Under the pieces are notes generated by a model that made no database searches, was not told where the DNA came from, and saw only the letters and a list, made by a program, of their open reading frames with translations. Made by a program: the position numbers and the translations under genes. Positions 25,992 to 33,434 of a stretch of DNA of 33,434 nt are shown here, piece by piece. Source of the stretch: an uncultured Bacteroidota bacterium (GTDB lineage Bacteria; Bacteroidota; Bacteroidia; Flavobacteriales; Flavobacteriaceae); assembly GCA_902515395.1 (NCBI GenBank), contig CABXUL010000019.1, positions 1 to 33,434 of the forward strand, written 5' to 3'. Positions within the stretch are counted from its first letter, which is position 1, and each line of letters starts with the position of its first letter.

Positions 25992-26918
25992 TTAAAAATC
26001 AATTTCAAAGGTAGTTAATTCTTTAAAGGCTTTTAGTCGATTAGCCATACTTGAATATGAATAATTAATTAAGCTATCTGTTCCGAACTTCTCAACTGTG
26101 AAAGAAGCCATTGCAGATCCATAAACCACTGCTGATTTCATATTATTAAATGAAAAATCCAGAGTCTGAGTTAGGTAACCTGCAAATCCTCCTGCAAAAC
26201 TATCTCCTGCACCTGTGGGATCAAGTACTTTATCTAATGGTAGTGCTGGAGCAGAAAAAATTTCATTATGATGAAAAAGTAATGCACCATGTTCACCTTT
26301 TTTAATAATTACATATTTCGGACCTAATTGATGAATTAATTTAGCCGCATTAACCAGGGAATACTCTCCTGTCAATTGACGTGCCTCCTCTTCATTAATC
26401 GAAATTACATCTACTTTTTCAATAACCTGATCTAATTTAGAGCGGTAGTGATCCATCCAGAAGTTCATCGTGTCTAATATAATCAAGTTTGGCCTAATTT
26501 TTAATTGCTCAATTGCTTTAATTTGAATTTCAGGAGATAAGTTTCCAAGCATTACTACTTCAGGAGACCTGAGGCTACTAGGAATAATTGGGTTAAAATT
26601 TTCGAGTACGTTTAATCGGGTTTCCAAAGTTGTTCTAGTGTTAAGATCTTTATCGTACTTTCCGCTCCAAAAAAAAGTTTCTTGGCCTTTAACTATTTCC
26701 ACTCCAGAAACGTCAATTTTCTTATCTTTAAGTAATTGGATGTGTTGCATGTCAAAGTCTTCACCAACAACTGAAATCACGGCAGAGTCTAAAGAAAATT
26801 GACAAGCCGATAACCCTATGTAAGTTGCCGCCCCTCCAAGTATCTTATCTACTTTCCCAAAAGGGGTTTCAATTGCATCGTAGGCCATCGTTCCTACTAT
26901 CAATAATTTATTTTTCAT
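25992..26918 (-). CDS. PfkB-family sugar or nucleoside kinase
   Basis: A 308-residue ribokinase-fold kinase. IVGTMAYDAIETPFGK leads into GGAATYIGLSA (substrate-lid region, about 28-38). The C-terminal catalytic signature DPTGAGDSFAGGF lies near 236-248 and contains the catalytic Asp and anion hole. The substrate is not resolved; being directly upstream of purF suggests ribose or nucleoside phosphorylation, but that is inference. I choose ATG at 26918 over the in-frame TTG at 26924, because the TTG is the end of a perfect TAnnTTTG box whose predicted transcription start falls at the ATG. It heads the pfkB-purF unit. Confidence 0.85.
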   Translation of the reverse strand: MKNKLLIVGTMAYDAIETPFGKVDKILGGAATYIGLSACQFSLDSAVISVVGEDFDMQHIQLLKDKKIDVSGVEIVKGQETFFWSGKYDKDLNTRTTLETRLNVLENFNPIIPSSLRSPEVVMLGNLSPEIQIKAIEQLKIRPNLIILDTMNFWMDHYRSKLDQVIEKVDVISINEEEARQLTGEYSLVNAAKLIHQLGPKYVIIKKGEHGALLFHHNEIFSAPALPLDKVLDPTGAGDSFAGGFAGYLTQTLDFSFNNMKSAVVYGSAMASFTVEKFGTDSLINYSYSSMANRLKAFKELTTFEIDF

Positions 26919-26921
26919 AAA

Positions 26922-26929
26922 CAAATTTA
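26922..26929 (-). promoter_or_regulatory. TAnnTTTG box of a probably leaderless PfkB kinase gene
   Basis: Minus-strand TAAATTTG is a perfect -7 consensus ending 3 bp before the ATG at 26918. Its TTG is the in-frame alternative start, so the box helps choose between the two starts. Confidence 0.45.
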
Positions 26930-26989
26930 CTAAAGTTATTAGGCGTTAAAAATATTTTTTTTAAAGATTTATTTATACTTTCTAACAGC

Positions 26990-27475
26990 TTAAGACTTTG
27001 AAATACCTTTAATACTGTTCTCAAAATAATGATCAATTTTCTTTTTCTTTTCTTTTGCAGCATTTACTGCTAATCTATCACATCGCTCGTTTTGAGGATG
27101 TTTATTATGTCCTTTAACCCATTGAAATTTTACCCTATGTTTGCGATGAATTAATAAATATCTTTGCCATAAGTCCTGATTTTTCTTTCCGCTAAATTGG
27201 TTTTTTTCCCAATTAAATACCCATTTTTTATCTATAGACTCAATAACATATTTTGAATCCGAAAAAACTATCACATCCATGGGTTGAATTTTTAGTGATT
27301 CCAAAGCAATAATTACAGCTAATAGCTCCATTCGATTATTTGTTGTCATTTCGTATCCAGCAGAAAATTCTTTTACATATTTTTTATTTACCCACTCCAT
27401 TATAATTCCATATCCGCCAGGACCAGGATTACCAATTGCTGAACCATCAGTATAAATATTTACTCTGTTTGACAT
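26990..27475 (-). CDS. rnhA: Ribonuclease HI
   Basis: A 161-residue endonuclease that cuts the RNA strand of RNA-DNA hybrids (R-loops, Okazaki primers). The catalytic residues are all present: D10 in IYTDGSAIGNPGPGGYG, E50 in NNRMELLAV, D73 in VFSDSKYV, H123 in WVKGHNKHP and D133 in ERCDRLA. The basic handle region lies around IDKKWVFNWEKNQFSGKKN (about 81-98), as in E. coli RNase HI. The C-terminal tail is lysine-rich. It follows purN by 3 bp, so the two are cotranscribed and probably translationally coupled. Confidence 0.95.
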   Translation of the reverse strand: MSNRVNIYTDGSAIGNPGPGGYGIIMEWVNKKYVKEFSAGYEMTTNNRMELLAVIIALESLKIQPMDVIVFSDSKYVIESIDKKWVFNWEKNQFSGKKNQDLWQRYLLIHRKHRVKFQWVKGHNKHPQNERCDRLAVNAAKEKKKKIDHYFENSIKGISKS

Positions 27476-27478
27476 ACT

Positions 27479-28072
27479 CTAATAGAAAAGAAGCTTATTT
27501 ATAAGCTTGGGGTAATAGGTGTACTCTAGTTTATGGACTTTATTAGCTATTTCTTCAACTGAATCTTGGCTTGCAACGCCAACTGATGCTTGAAAAATAA
27601 TCTCTCCTTGATCAAAATATTCGTTGACTAAGTGAATTGTAATTCCTGTTATTTGCTCACCGGCATCTTTTACACTTTGATGAACTCTATCTCCATACAT
27701 TCCCTTTCCACCAAATTTAGGTAATAAAGCTGGGTGAATGTTAATTATTCTTTTAGGGAATGCTTTTACAAATTCCTTCGGTATTTTAAGTAAAAAACCT
27801 GCTAAAATGATCAAATCTGGATTAATTGTTATAATCTTTCTTAAAAGAGATTGATCTAATAATTCTCGCTTTGAAAACAACATTAATGGTTTCTTAAGTT
27901 TTTCTGCGCGTCTTACAACACCAGCATTGGGATTATTTGTCAATATTAAAGTTATTTCAACAGCCTTATTGCCATGAAAATATTTGATGATATTTTCAAC
28001 ATTAGTACCTGAACCAGAGGCAAAAAAAATAATTCTTTTAACAGTTTTATCTCCCATCTTTTTTACCAACAT
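27479..28072 (-). CDS. purN: Phosphoribosylglycinamide formyltransferase
   Basis: A 197-residue cytosolic enzyme that transfers a formyl group from 10-formyl-THF to GAR, the third step of purine synthesis. FFASGSGTNVENII near 16-29 is the phosphate-binding start. The catalytic triad is N111 and H113 (INIHPALLPKFGG) and D154 (FDQGEIIF). The KGMYGDRVHQ segment is the usual substrate loop. ATG 28072 is used; the second ATG (codon 6) would also leave the fold intact. It is first of the purN-rnhA operon and diverges from acpP. A palindrome sits 5 bp upstream of the start codon. Confidence 0.95.
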   Translation of the reverse strand: MLVKKMGDKTVKRIIFFASGSGTNVENIIKYFHGNKAVEITLILTNNPNAGVVRRAEKLKKPLMLFSKRELLDQSLLRKIITINPDLIILAGFLLKIPKEFVKAFPKRIINIHPALLPKFGGKGMYGDRVHQSVKDAGEQITGITIHLVNEYFDQGEIIFQASVGVASQDSVEEIANKVHKLEYTYYPKLINKLLFY

Positions 28073-28076
28073 GGCT

Positions 28077-28091
28077 TAAACACAGTGTTTA
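28077..28091. promoter_or_regulatory. Palindrome next to the purN start, candidate operator
   Basis: TAAACAC-A-GTGTTTA is a perfect 7-bp inverted repeat with a single-base centre, starting 5 bp upstream of the purN ATG in the purN/acpP divergent spacer. Position and symmetry suit a repressor site or a 5'-UTR hairpin. No regulator is assigned. Confidence 0.35.
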
Positions 28092-28169
28092 TTTATTTTA
28101 TTTAACAATTAACTTCACAAAGAAAAGTTATAATTTTTATCCTAAATAGTGATTTCATGCAAAGTTTTA

Positions 28170-28177
28170 TATTTTTG
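28170..28177 (+). promoter_or_regulatory. TAnnTTTG promoter box of the acpP-fabF-rnc-pyk unit
   Basis: TATTTTTG is a perfect -7 consensus 29 bp before the acpP ATG. It would give a leader of about 20-25 nt for the whole downstream gene string. Confidence 0.45.
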
Positions 28178-28206
28178 TCCACAGTAATTTTAAATCAATT
28201 TTGATT

Positions 28207-28440
28207 ATGTCTGACATTTCATCAAGAGTAAAAGCAATAATCGTTGACAAATTAGGAGTTGACGAAAACGAAGTGGTTACTGAAGCCAATTTCACCAATG
28301 ATCTAGGTGCTGATTCTTTAGACACTGTTGAACTAATTATGGAATTTGAAAAAGAATTTGATATTCAGATTCCAGATGACCAAGCTGAAAATATTGCCAC
28401 TGTTGGGCAAGCGATTCAATTTATCGATCAAGCAAAATAA
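28207..28440 (+). CDS. acpP: Acyl carrier protein
   Basis: A 77-residue acidic four-helix carrier for fatty-acid chains. The 4'-phosphopantetheine attachment site is S37 in [16 protein letters not shown], the invariant DSL motif. The ATG at 28207 gives the usual [18 protein letters not shown] start; an in-frame TTG two codons earlier is not needed. It lies 13 bp before fabF, an almost universal pairing, and begins a gene string running through pyk. Confidence 0.97.
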   Translation: MSDISSRVKAIIVDKLGVDENEVVTEANFTNDLGADSLDTVELIMEFEKEFDIQIPDDQAENIATVGQAIQFIDQAK

Positions 28441-28453
28441 ATACTTGGCTTAA

Positions 28454-29704
28454 ATGAAACCAAGACGTGTAGTAATTACCGGATTGGGAGCCTTAACTCC
28501 TATTGGAAATACCCTCCCTGAATATTGGGGGGGTTTATTGTCTGGAGTCAGTGGTGCTGGACCAATCACACATTTTGATGCATCAAAGTTTAAAACACAA
28601 TTTGCTTGCGAATTAAAAAATTTTGATCCCTTAAACTTTATGGATAGAAAAGAGGCAAGGAAATATGACCGCTTTGCTCAGTATGCTATTGTAAGTGCAG
28701 AAGAGGCCATCATCGACTCAGGTTTAGTATTTGAAAAAGAGGATTGTGATCGAATAGGGGTTATTTGGGGCGCTGGAATAGGTGGGTTAGAAACTTTTCA
28801 AAATGAAGTTCTAGACTTTGCCTCCGGAAATGGTACTCCAAGATTTAATCCCTTTTTCATTCCCAAAATGATAGCGGATATTGCTCCTGGACTAATTTCT
28901 ATCAAACACGGGCTAAGAGGTCCAAACTTTACTACTGTATCTGCCTGTGCCTCTTCTGCAAATGCACTAATTGATTCGTTAAATTATATTAGGATGGGTT
29001 ATGCCGATGTATTGGTTTCTGGTGGATCTGAGGCTGCTATTACTATTGCAGGTATTGGGGGATTCAACGGGATGCATGCTTTATCAACTCGAAATGATGA
29101 CCCCAAAACTGCTTCTCGGCCATTTGATAAAAATCGAGACGGTTTTGTTTTAGGCGAAGGTGCTGGAGCATTAATAGTTGAGGAATACCAACATGCCAAA
29201 GCGAGGGGTGCAAAAATATATGCCGAATTAGCGGGAGGAGGACTTTCAGCAGATGCTCATCATATGACTGCCCCTCATCCAGAGGGACTTGGAGCAAAAA
29301 GTGTAATGTTAAATTGCCTTAAAGATGCTAATATTAAGCCTGAGGAAGTTGATACAATCAACATGCATGGAACCTCTACCCCTTTGGGAGATGTAGCTGA
29401 AACCAATGCAGTAAAATCTGTTTTTGGTGAGCACGCTTATAAAATTAATTTAAACTCCACTAAGTCAATGACTGGTCATCTTCTTGGAGCTGCAGGAGCA
29501 ATTGAATCAATTGCATCGATAATGGCAATGCAAAATGATTTAATTCCTCCAACTATTAATCACCAAACTAATGATGATCAAATAGACTCAAAAATTAATT
29601 TTACTTTTGGAAAACCACAGAAAAGAAGAGTTAATGTTGCAATTTCCAATACCTTTGGATTTGGGGGGCATAATGCCTGTGTACTTTTCAAAAAAATTAG
29701 CTAA
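28454..29704 (+). CDS. fabF: 3-oxoacyl-ACP synthase II (beta-ketoacyl-ACP synthase)
   Basis: A 416-residue condensing enzyme that extends acyl-ACP with malonyl-ACP. The thiolase-fold catalytic triad is visible: Cys near 164 in TVSACASSANALID, His near 303 in MHGTSTPLGDVAET, and His near 340 in KSMTGHLLGAAGAIES. The N-terminal VVITGLGALTPIG and the C-terminal NTFGFGGHNAC are standard FabF landmarks, and the length is normal. It is directly downstream of acpP and 8 bp upstream of rnc. Confidence 0.97.
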   Translation: MKPRRVVITGLGALTPIGNTLPEYWGGLLSGVSGAGPITHFDASKFKTQFACELKNFDPLNFMDRKEARKYDRFAQYAIVSAEEAIIDSGLVFEKEDCDRIGVIWGAGIGGLETFQNEVLDFASGNGTPRFNPFFIPKMIADIAPGLISIKHGLRGPNFTTVSACASSANALIDSLNYIRMGYADVLVSGGSEAAITIAGIGGFNGMHALSTRNDDPKTASRPFDKNRDGFVLGEGAGALIVEEYQHAKARGAKIYAELAGGGLSADAHHMTAPHPEGLGAKSVMLNCLKDANIKPEEVDTINMHGTSTPLGDVAETNAVKSVFGEHAYKINLNSTKSMTGHLLGAAGAIESIASIMAMQNDLIPPTINHQTNDDQIDSKINFTFGKPQKRRVNVAISNTFGFGGHNACVLFKKIS

Positions 29705-29712
29705 TTTAAAAT

Positions 29713-30444
29713 TTGAGTTTTCTTAATAAAATACTGAGATCATCTAATACAAGAGAGAGGATGTTCTTTAGTAGATTAAAGAAAATTACTTCTCTAAAAA
29801 TCGTTAATTTTGAAATTTACCAAAAAGCTTTTACTCACAGATCTTCAAACTTAAAAGATGATAATGGCAACTCAATAAATTTCGAGAGATTAGAGTTTTT
29901 GGGGGATTCAATGCTAAGTGTAGTTATATCAGCCCTATTATTTCAATCATTTCCTGAAGCAAAAGAAGGAACTCTAACCAAGTATAGAGCTAAAATTGTA
30001 AGCCGCGAAAATCTTAATAATATTGGGGAAAAACTTGGTTTAATTGAATTCATAGATGGTGATATAAAAGCAAATTTGGGAAACAACATCCATGGAAATC
30101 TATTGGAGGCTCTAGTTGGAGCAATTTTTATTGACCGTGGTTATGTTAAGTGTAAGGAATTTATTTTAGAAAAAATAGTAACCGATTATGTTGACCTAGA
30201 TCAGTTAAAACACACTATACTTAGCTACAAAGGTTTACTATTGGAATGGGGTCAAAAAAATAAAAAAATAGTTCAATTTAAAACTGATAGAGATAAAGGT
30301 TTGGATCCTAAATTTAACTATACCACCAGTGTTTATTTAAATAATAGGTTAATTGTTAAAGCTCGGGAAATTTCCAAAAAAAAATCAGAAGAAAAATCTG
30401 CACGACGAGCTTATCATGCTATGAATATCAAATATAAAATTTGA
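29713..30444 (+). CDS. rnc: Ribonuclease III
   Basis: A 243-residue double-strand-specific endoribonuclease acting on rRNA precursors and structured RNAs. The signature FERLEFLGDSMLSV lies at 57-70 with E58, E61 and D65; GNLLEALVGAIFIDRGY near 130 gives the second acidic pair. The dsRNA-binding domain is C-terminal (about 172-240): SYKGLLLEWGQ, then the basic KKKSEEKSARRAY. The start is TTG at 29713, eight bases after fabF; the first ATG (29761) would remove the short N-terminal helix that homologues carry. Its TGA overlaps the ATG of the next gene by one base. The fabF-rnc pairing is typical of Bacteroidota. Confidence 0.95.
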   Translation: MSFLNKILRSSNTRERMFFSRLKKITSLKIVNFEIYQKAFTHRSSNLKDDNGNSINFERLEFLGDSMLSVVISALLFQSFPEAKEGTLTKYRAKIVSRENLNNIGEKLGLIEFIDGDIKANLGNNIHGNLLEALVGAIFIDRGYVKCKEFILEKIVTDYVDLDQLKHTILSYKGLLLEWGQKNKKIVQFKTDRDKGLDPKFNYTTSVYLNNRLIVKAREISKKKSEEKSARRAYHAMNIKYKI

Positions 30445-30911
30445 TGAATAAAAAAAAGCGCTACATATTAGATGATATTGATGAAGGGGAATTCAAACTG
30501 ATATCTATCCATTCAAACTGTGAAGATTTCAAATTAGCTTATCTAATTAATCTAACTTGCAATTCCAGATTCATTAAACTAAAGAAAAAAGTTCACGAAA
30601 ATGGATCAAAAGTTGAATTCCAGATTTTCGAATGGATTGACATAGCAAGGGGAATATGTTGCTACTTATTCTCAAATCGATCTTTATCATTTAAAGATGA
30701 TTTAGAAAAGGGAGTAGGCTTATTTGATATACCTGAAACAAAAGAATTATATTTGATTCAAGATTTGAAAGAGGCGGACTACATAATTAAAATTAATTCA
30801 GGAATTGATGCAGCTTCATTAGTTAAAGAATTAGAGACAATTAAAGAAGTCTCATATTGTTATCAGCCTCATCAAAGCAAAATAACCCTTGATCTTAGTG
30901 TAAATTTTTGA
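30444..30911 (+). CDS. IPExxxVDY family protein
   Basis: A 155-residue conserved protein of unknown function found between rnc and pyk in many Bacteroidota. The family's namesake motif is present but changed: FDIPETKELYLIQDL at about 95-109, so Val-Asp-Tyr became Leu-Tyr-Leu. The N-terminal half has YILDDIDEGEFKLISIHSN and the C-terminus ends in a short strand-rich part, with EVSYCYQPH near 135-143. No signal peptide or membrane helix. The ATG at 30444 shares its A with the rnc stop (TGATG), so translation is likely coupled; pyk begins 3 bp after its stop. Assignment rests on position and the partial motif. Confidence 0.75.
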   Translation: MNKKKRYILDDIDEGEFKLISIHSNCEDFKLAYLINLTCNSRFIKLKKKVHENGSKVEFQIFEWIDIARGICCYLFSNRSLSFKDDLEKGVGLFDIPETKELYLIQDLKEADYIIKINSGIDAASLVKELETIKEVSYCYQPHQSKITLDLSVNF

Positions 30912-30914
30912 TTA

Positions 30915-32342
30915 ATGAGTGAAAGAAAAAAAACCAAGATTGTTGCTACTTTAGGTCCTTCAACAGACTCCCCCCTAATAATTAAAAAAATGATTTTAGA
31001 GGGAGTAGATGTATTTCGCATTAATTTTTCGCATGCTGACCACAGTGAAGTTGAAAATCGAATTAAAATTATCAGGGAAGTAAGTGAAAAACTTCAATCT
31101 AATACCTCAATTTTAGCTGATCTTCAAGGTCCTAAGCTAAGAATTGGTAAGGTTGTGGATGGAATAAGTTTAGAGCCAGGAGACCTAATCACTTTTCAAA
31201 ACGGTGAAACTTTTATAGGAGACAGGCAAAAAGTCTACATGAATTATAAAAATTTCTCCAAAGATGTTAAGCCTGGAGAAAGAGTGTTATTAGATGACGG
31301 TAAATTAATTTTTGAGGTAATTTCCACTGATAAAAAATCGATAGTTGAAGCAAAAGTAATTCAAGGAGGAAGTCTAAAATCGAAAAAAGGTGTTAACCTT
31401 CCTAATACTAAATTATCATTGCCTGCTCTTACTGCAAAGGACGTAATTGATGCTGAATTTGCAATTAAACAGGATGTTGACTGGGTTGCCCTTTCTTTTG
31501 TAAGAAACAGTAATGATATAATGGACTTAAAAAATTTGATTGATCAACATACCGTTCACAAAATTCCAATTATTGCTAAAATTGAAAAACCTGAGGCAAT
31601 TGAGAATATTGATAAAATTATTTCATACTGTGACGGCTTAATGGTCGCAAGAGGTGATTTGGGAGTTGAAATTCCTCCCGCTGAAGTCCCTTTAATTCAA
31701 AAAGAATTGGTCAAGCGTGCTAAAAAAGCTAGAATTCCTGTAATCATCGCTACTCAAATGATGGAAAGTATGATTGATTGCTTAACAGCTTCAAGGGCAG
31801 AAGTTAATGATGTCGCTAATTCTGTTATGGATGGAGCTGATGCAGTGATGCTTTCCGGGGAAACTTCAGTTGGAAAATATCCTGTTGAAGTAATCCAAAC
31901 CATGAGCTCAATTATTCACAGCGTAGAACATTCCGAATTAATTACTGTTCCTCAAAAACCTCCAAATATTCGGACTGTAAGGTTCGTTACAAAATCTATT
32001 TGTTACCATGCTGTTCACATTGCAAATGATGTTCAAGCAAAAGCTATTTGTACATTAACTAATAGTGGATATACTGCATTTCAAGTCTCAGCTTGGCGAC
32101 CTAATTCACATATTTTGGTATTCACCTCAAACAAACGAATACTCACTCAACTAAATTTGATTTGGGGCGTTAAAGCTTTTTTTTATGACAGCTTTGAAAG
32201 CACTGATAAAACAGTCGAACAAATAAATAAAATTGCAAAAGACAAGGGGTATGTAAATAAAGGAGACTTGCTAGTTAACCTTACTGCAATGCCAATAATA
32301 GATAAGGGAATGGTAAATACTTTAAGGGTTTCAATTGTTTGA
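30915..32342 (+). CDS. pyk: Pyruvate kinase
   Basis: A 475-residue glycolytic enzyme making pyruvate and ATP from phosphoenolpyruvate and ADP. KIVATLGPSTDSP opens the TIM barrel; FRINFSHAD near 35 carries the substrate Arg/Asn; the small B domain follows (about 70-170); IIAKIEKPEAIENID near 218 is the pyruvate kinase signature with the catalytic Lys; MVARGDLGVEIP gives the metal-binding region; and ATQMMESM precedes the allosteric C-terminal domain. The length is normal. It is the last gene of the acpP-to-pyk unit and converges on pheS. Confidence 0.97.
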   Translation: MSERKKTKIVATLGPSTDSPLIIKKMILEGVDVFRINFSHADHSEVENRIKIIREVSEKLQSNTSILADLQGPKLRIGKVVDGISLEPGDLITFQNGETFIGDRQKVYMNYKNFSKDVKPGERVLLDDGKLIFEVISTDKKSIVEAKVIQGGSLKSKKGVNLPNTKLSLPALTAKDVIDAEFAIKQDVDWVALSFVRNSNDIMDLKNLIDQHTVHKIPIIAKIEKPEAIENIDKIISYCDGLMVARGDLGVEIPPAEVPLIQKELVKRAKKARIPVIIATQMMESMIDCLTASRAEVNDVANSVMDGADAVMLSGETSVGKYPVEVIQTMSSIIHSVEHSELITVPQKPPNIRTVRFVTKSICYHAVHIANDVQAKAICTLTNSGYTAFQVSAWRPNSHILVFTSNKRILTQLNLIWGVKAFFYDSFESTDKTVEQINKIAKDKGYVNKGDLLVNLTAMPIIDKGMVNTLRVSIV

Positions 32343-32370
32343 GGATAAAAATATTTTAATTCAAGAATCT

Positions 32371-32400
32371 TAAAAAAATTAGATTAAATCCCTGATTTAA
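32371..32400 (-). terminator. Candidate terminator at the pheS stop codon
   Basis: Read on the minus strand, TTAAATC and GATTTAA form a 7-bp stem around AGG that includes the pheS stop codon, followed by a run of seven T. The stem is AT-rich, so strength is doubtful. Confidence 0.35.
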
Positions 32401-33400
32401 ATTGGGTTAAAAAACGAACGTCATTTTCAAAAAATAATCTAATATCCCCTACTTGATAAAGCAACATTGCAATACGCTCAATTCCCATTCCAAAAGCATA
32501 GCCAGAATAAACATCAGGATCGATATTACAATTTTTTAAAACATTTGGATCTACCATACCACAACCCATGATTTCCAACCAACCAGTTCCCTTGGTAATC
32601 CTATAATCGGTTTCGGTATCTAAGCCCCAATATATATCAACTTCTGCACTTGGCTCCGTAAATGGAAAATAAGAGGGCCTTAGGCGTATTTTGGACTTTC
32701 CAAATAGAGCTTTAGTAAAATAAAGTAAAGTTTGCTTTAAATCTGAAAATGAAACGTTTTTATCTATGTATAATCCTTCTACCTGATGAAATATACAATG
32801 AGATCTTGCAGAAATTGCCTCATTTCTAAAAACTCGTCCAGGAGAAATTGTTCGTATAGGTGGTTGATTATTTTCCATAAACCTGACCTGAACAGATGAG
32901 GTGTGGGTTCGCAACAATATATCAGGACTTGTTTGAATAAAAAAAGTATCCTGCATGTCTCTTGCAGGGTGGTGTTCCGGAAGGTTTAGAGCGGTGAAAT
33001 TATGCCAATCATCCTCAATTTCAGGTCCGTGAGAAATATTAAATCCGATTTGTGCAAATATATCCACTATTCTACTTTTAACCAAGGACAGAGGATGTCT
33101 GGAACCTAAATCAATAGGGAAGCCCGGCCTAGTCAAATCATTAGAACTGCCAATAGAAGACGAGGTATCCATTCTTAATTGAAAGGCTTTCACTTTTTCT
33201 GTTACTGCTTTCTTTAGAAGATTTAATGACTGCCCATATTCCTTCTTTTCAGAAGGAGATAACACTTTAAATTGAGTAAAAAAGTTATTTAAAATACCCT
33301 TTTTTCCCAAGTACTTAATTCGAAATGCTTCGGCCTCCTCCTTTGATTCTGTGCTAAATGCCTTAACCAATTCCAAGTTTTCATTAATTTTTTTAATCAT
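32384..33400 (-). CDS. pheS: Phenylalanine--tRNA ligase alpha subunit
   Basis: A 338-residue catalytic subunit of the alpha2-beta2 class II synthetase. The N-terminal coiled-coil tRNA arm covers about 1-85. The catalytic domain starts near [20 protein letters not shown]. Motif 2 is [17 protein letters not shown] with HQVEGLYID after it; motif 3 is [40 protein letters not shown] near 125 is the usual active-site loop. ATG 33400 precedes the coiled coil. It ends 42 bp from the pyk stop, tail to tail. pheT is not adjacent on the visible side. Confidence 0.97.
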   Translation of the reverse strand: MIKKINENLELVKAFSTESKEEAEAFRIKYLGKKGILNNFFTQFKVLSPSEKKEYGQSLNLLKKAVTEKVKAFQLRMDTSSSIGSSNDLTRPGFPIDLGSRHPLSLVKSRIVDIFAQIGFNISHGPEIEDDWHNFTALNLPEHHPARDMQDTFFIQTSPDILLRTHTSSVQVRFMENNQPPIRTISPGRVFRNEAISARSHCIFHQVEGLYIDKNVSFSDLKQTLLYFTKALFGKSKIRLRPSYFPFTEPSAEVDIYWGLDTETDYRITKGTGWLEIMGCGMVDPNVLKNCNIDPDVYSGYAFGMGIERIAMLLYQVGDIRLFFENDVRFLTQFKSGI

Positions 33401-33434
33401 CTTCTAAAAATAAACATTTATTGGATTATATCTC

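Noticed and set aside
1-33434. tRNA or rRNA genes, CRISPR arrays, transposases or phage genes
   Set aside because: None was seen on either strand; all long spacers were read and hold only AT-rich sequence, promoter-like boxes and hairpins.

Overview
The window reads as a chromosomal segment of a Bacteroidota bacterium, most likely a free-living, pigmented (probably marine) member of the Cytophagia/Flavobacteriia side of the phylum. The case rests on very low G+C; a DNA polymerase III alpha subunit with a fused N-terminal exonuclease; the gene order purN-rnhA / acpP-fabF-rnc-IPExxxVDY-pyk; a long-form amidophosphoribosyltransferase; a CrtD/CruF/CrtA/CrtI carotenoid set; no Shine-Dalgarno sequences; and repeated TAnnTTTG boxes (the Bacteroidota sigma -7 element) just upstream of starts. 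No rRNA, tRNA, CRISPR, insertion sequence or phage gene is visible. It looks like ordinary, densely packed chromosome rather than an island.

Layout. (1) 1-5608, information processing: a partial dnaE (minus) diverges from mfd (plus), which converges on an ACT-domain protein (minus). (2) 5609-5924: a 316-bp gene-free divergent spacer. (3) 5925-9894: metG (lacking the usual C-terminal tRNA-binding domain), a histone-deacetylase-fold hydrolase, a CBS-pair protein on the opposite strand, and an SDR-like NAD(P)-binding protein. (4) 9946-10913: a helical DUF2383-like protein whose end overlaps a small lipoprotein gene. (5) 10931-16339, carotenoid region: crtA-like, crtD and cruF form a tightly coupled leftward operon; rightward lie a 28-codon single-membrane-helix ORF, a voltage-gated K+ channel and crtI. 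(6) 16336-23136: an unknown membrane-anchored protein and the AddB/AddA helicase-nuclease pair. (7) 23232-28072: Mn/Fe superoxide dismutase with a clear terminator, then purF-type amidotransferase, a PfkB kinase, rnhA and purN on the minus strand. (8) 28207-32342: acpP-fabF-rnc-IPExxxVDY-pyk. (9) 32384-33400: pheS.

How the genes work together. The carotenoid enzymes would desaturate phytoene (CrtI), hydrate the acyclic psi end (CruF), add a 3,4 double bond (CrtD) and perhaps oxidise C-2 (CrtA-like), pointing to a monocyclic or acyclic xanthophyll with a decorated psi end; phytoene synthase and cyclase are not in the window. AddA and AddB would process double-strand breaks, and Mfd links stalled transcription to repair. 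PurN and PurF act in purine synthesis, and AcpP/FabF in fatty-acid elongation.

The most interesting items are the missed small membrane ORF next to the K+ channel, the likely non-ATG start of mfd, the carotenoid end-group cassette, the set of probably leaderless genes with TAnnTTTG at or next to the start codon, an AddB without its Fe-S cysteines, and a palindrome next to the purN start. I found no convincing new defence or mobile system.
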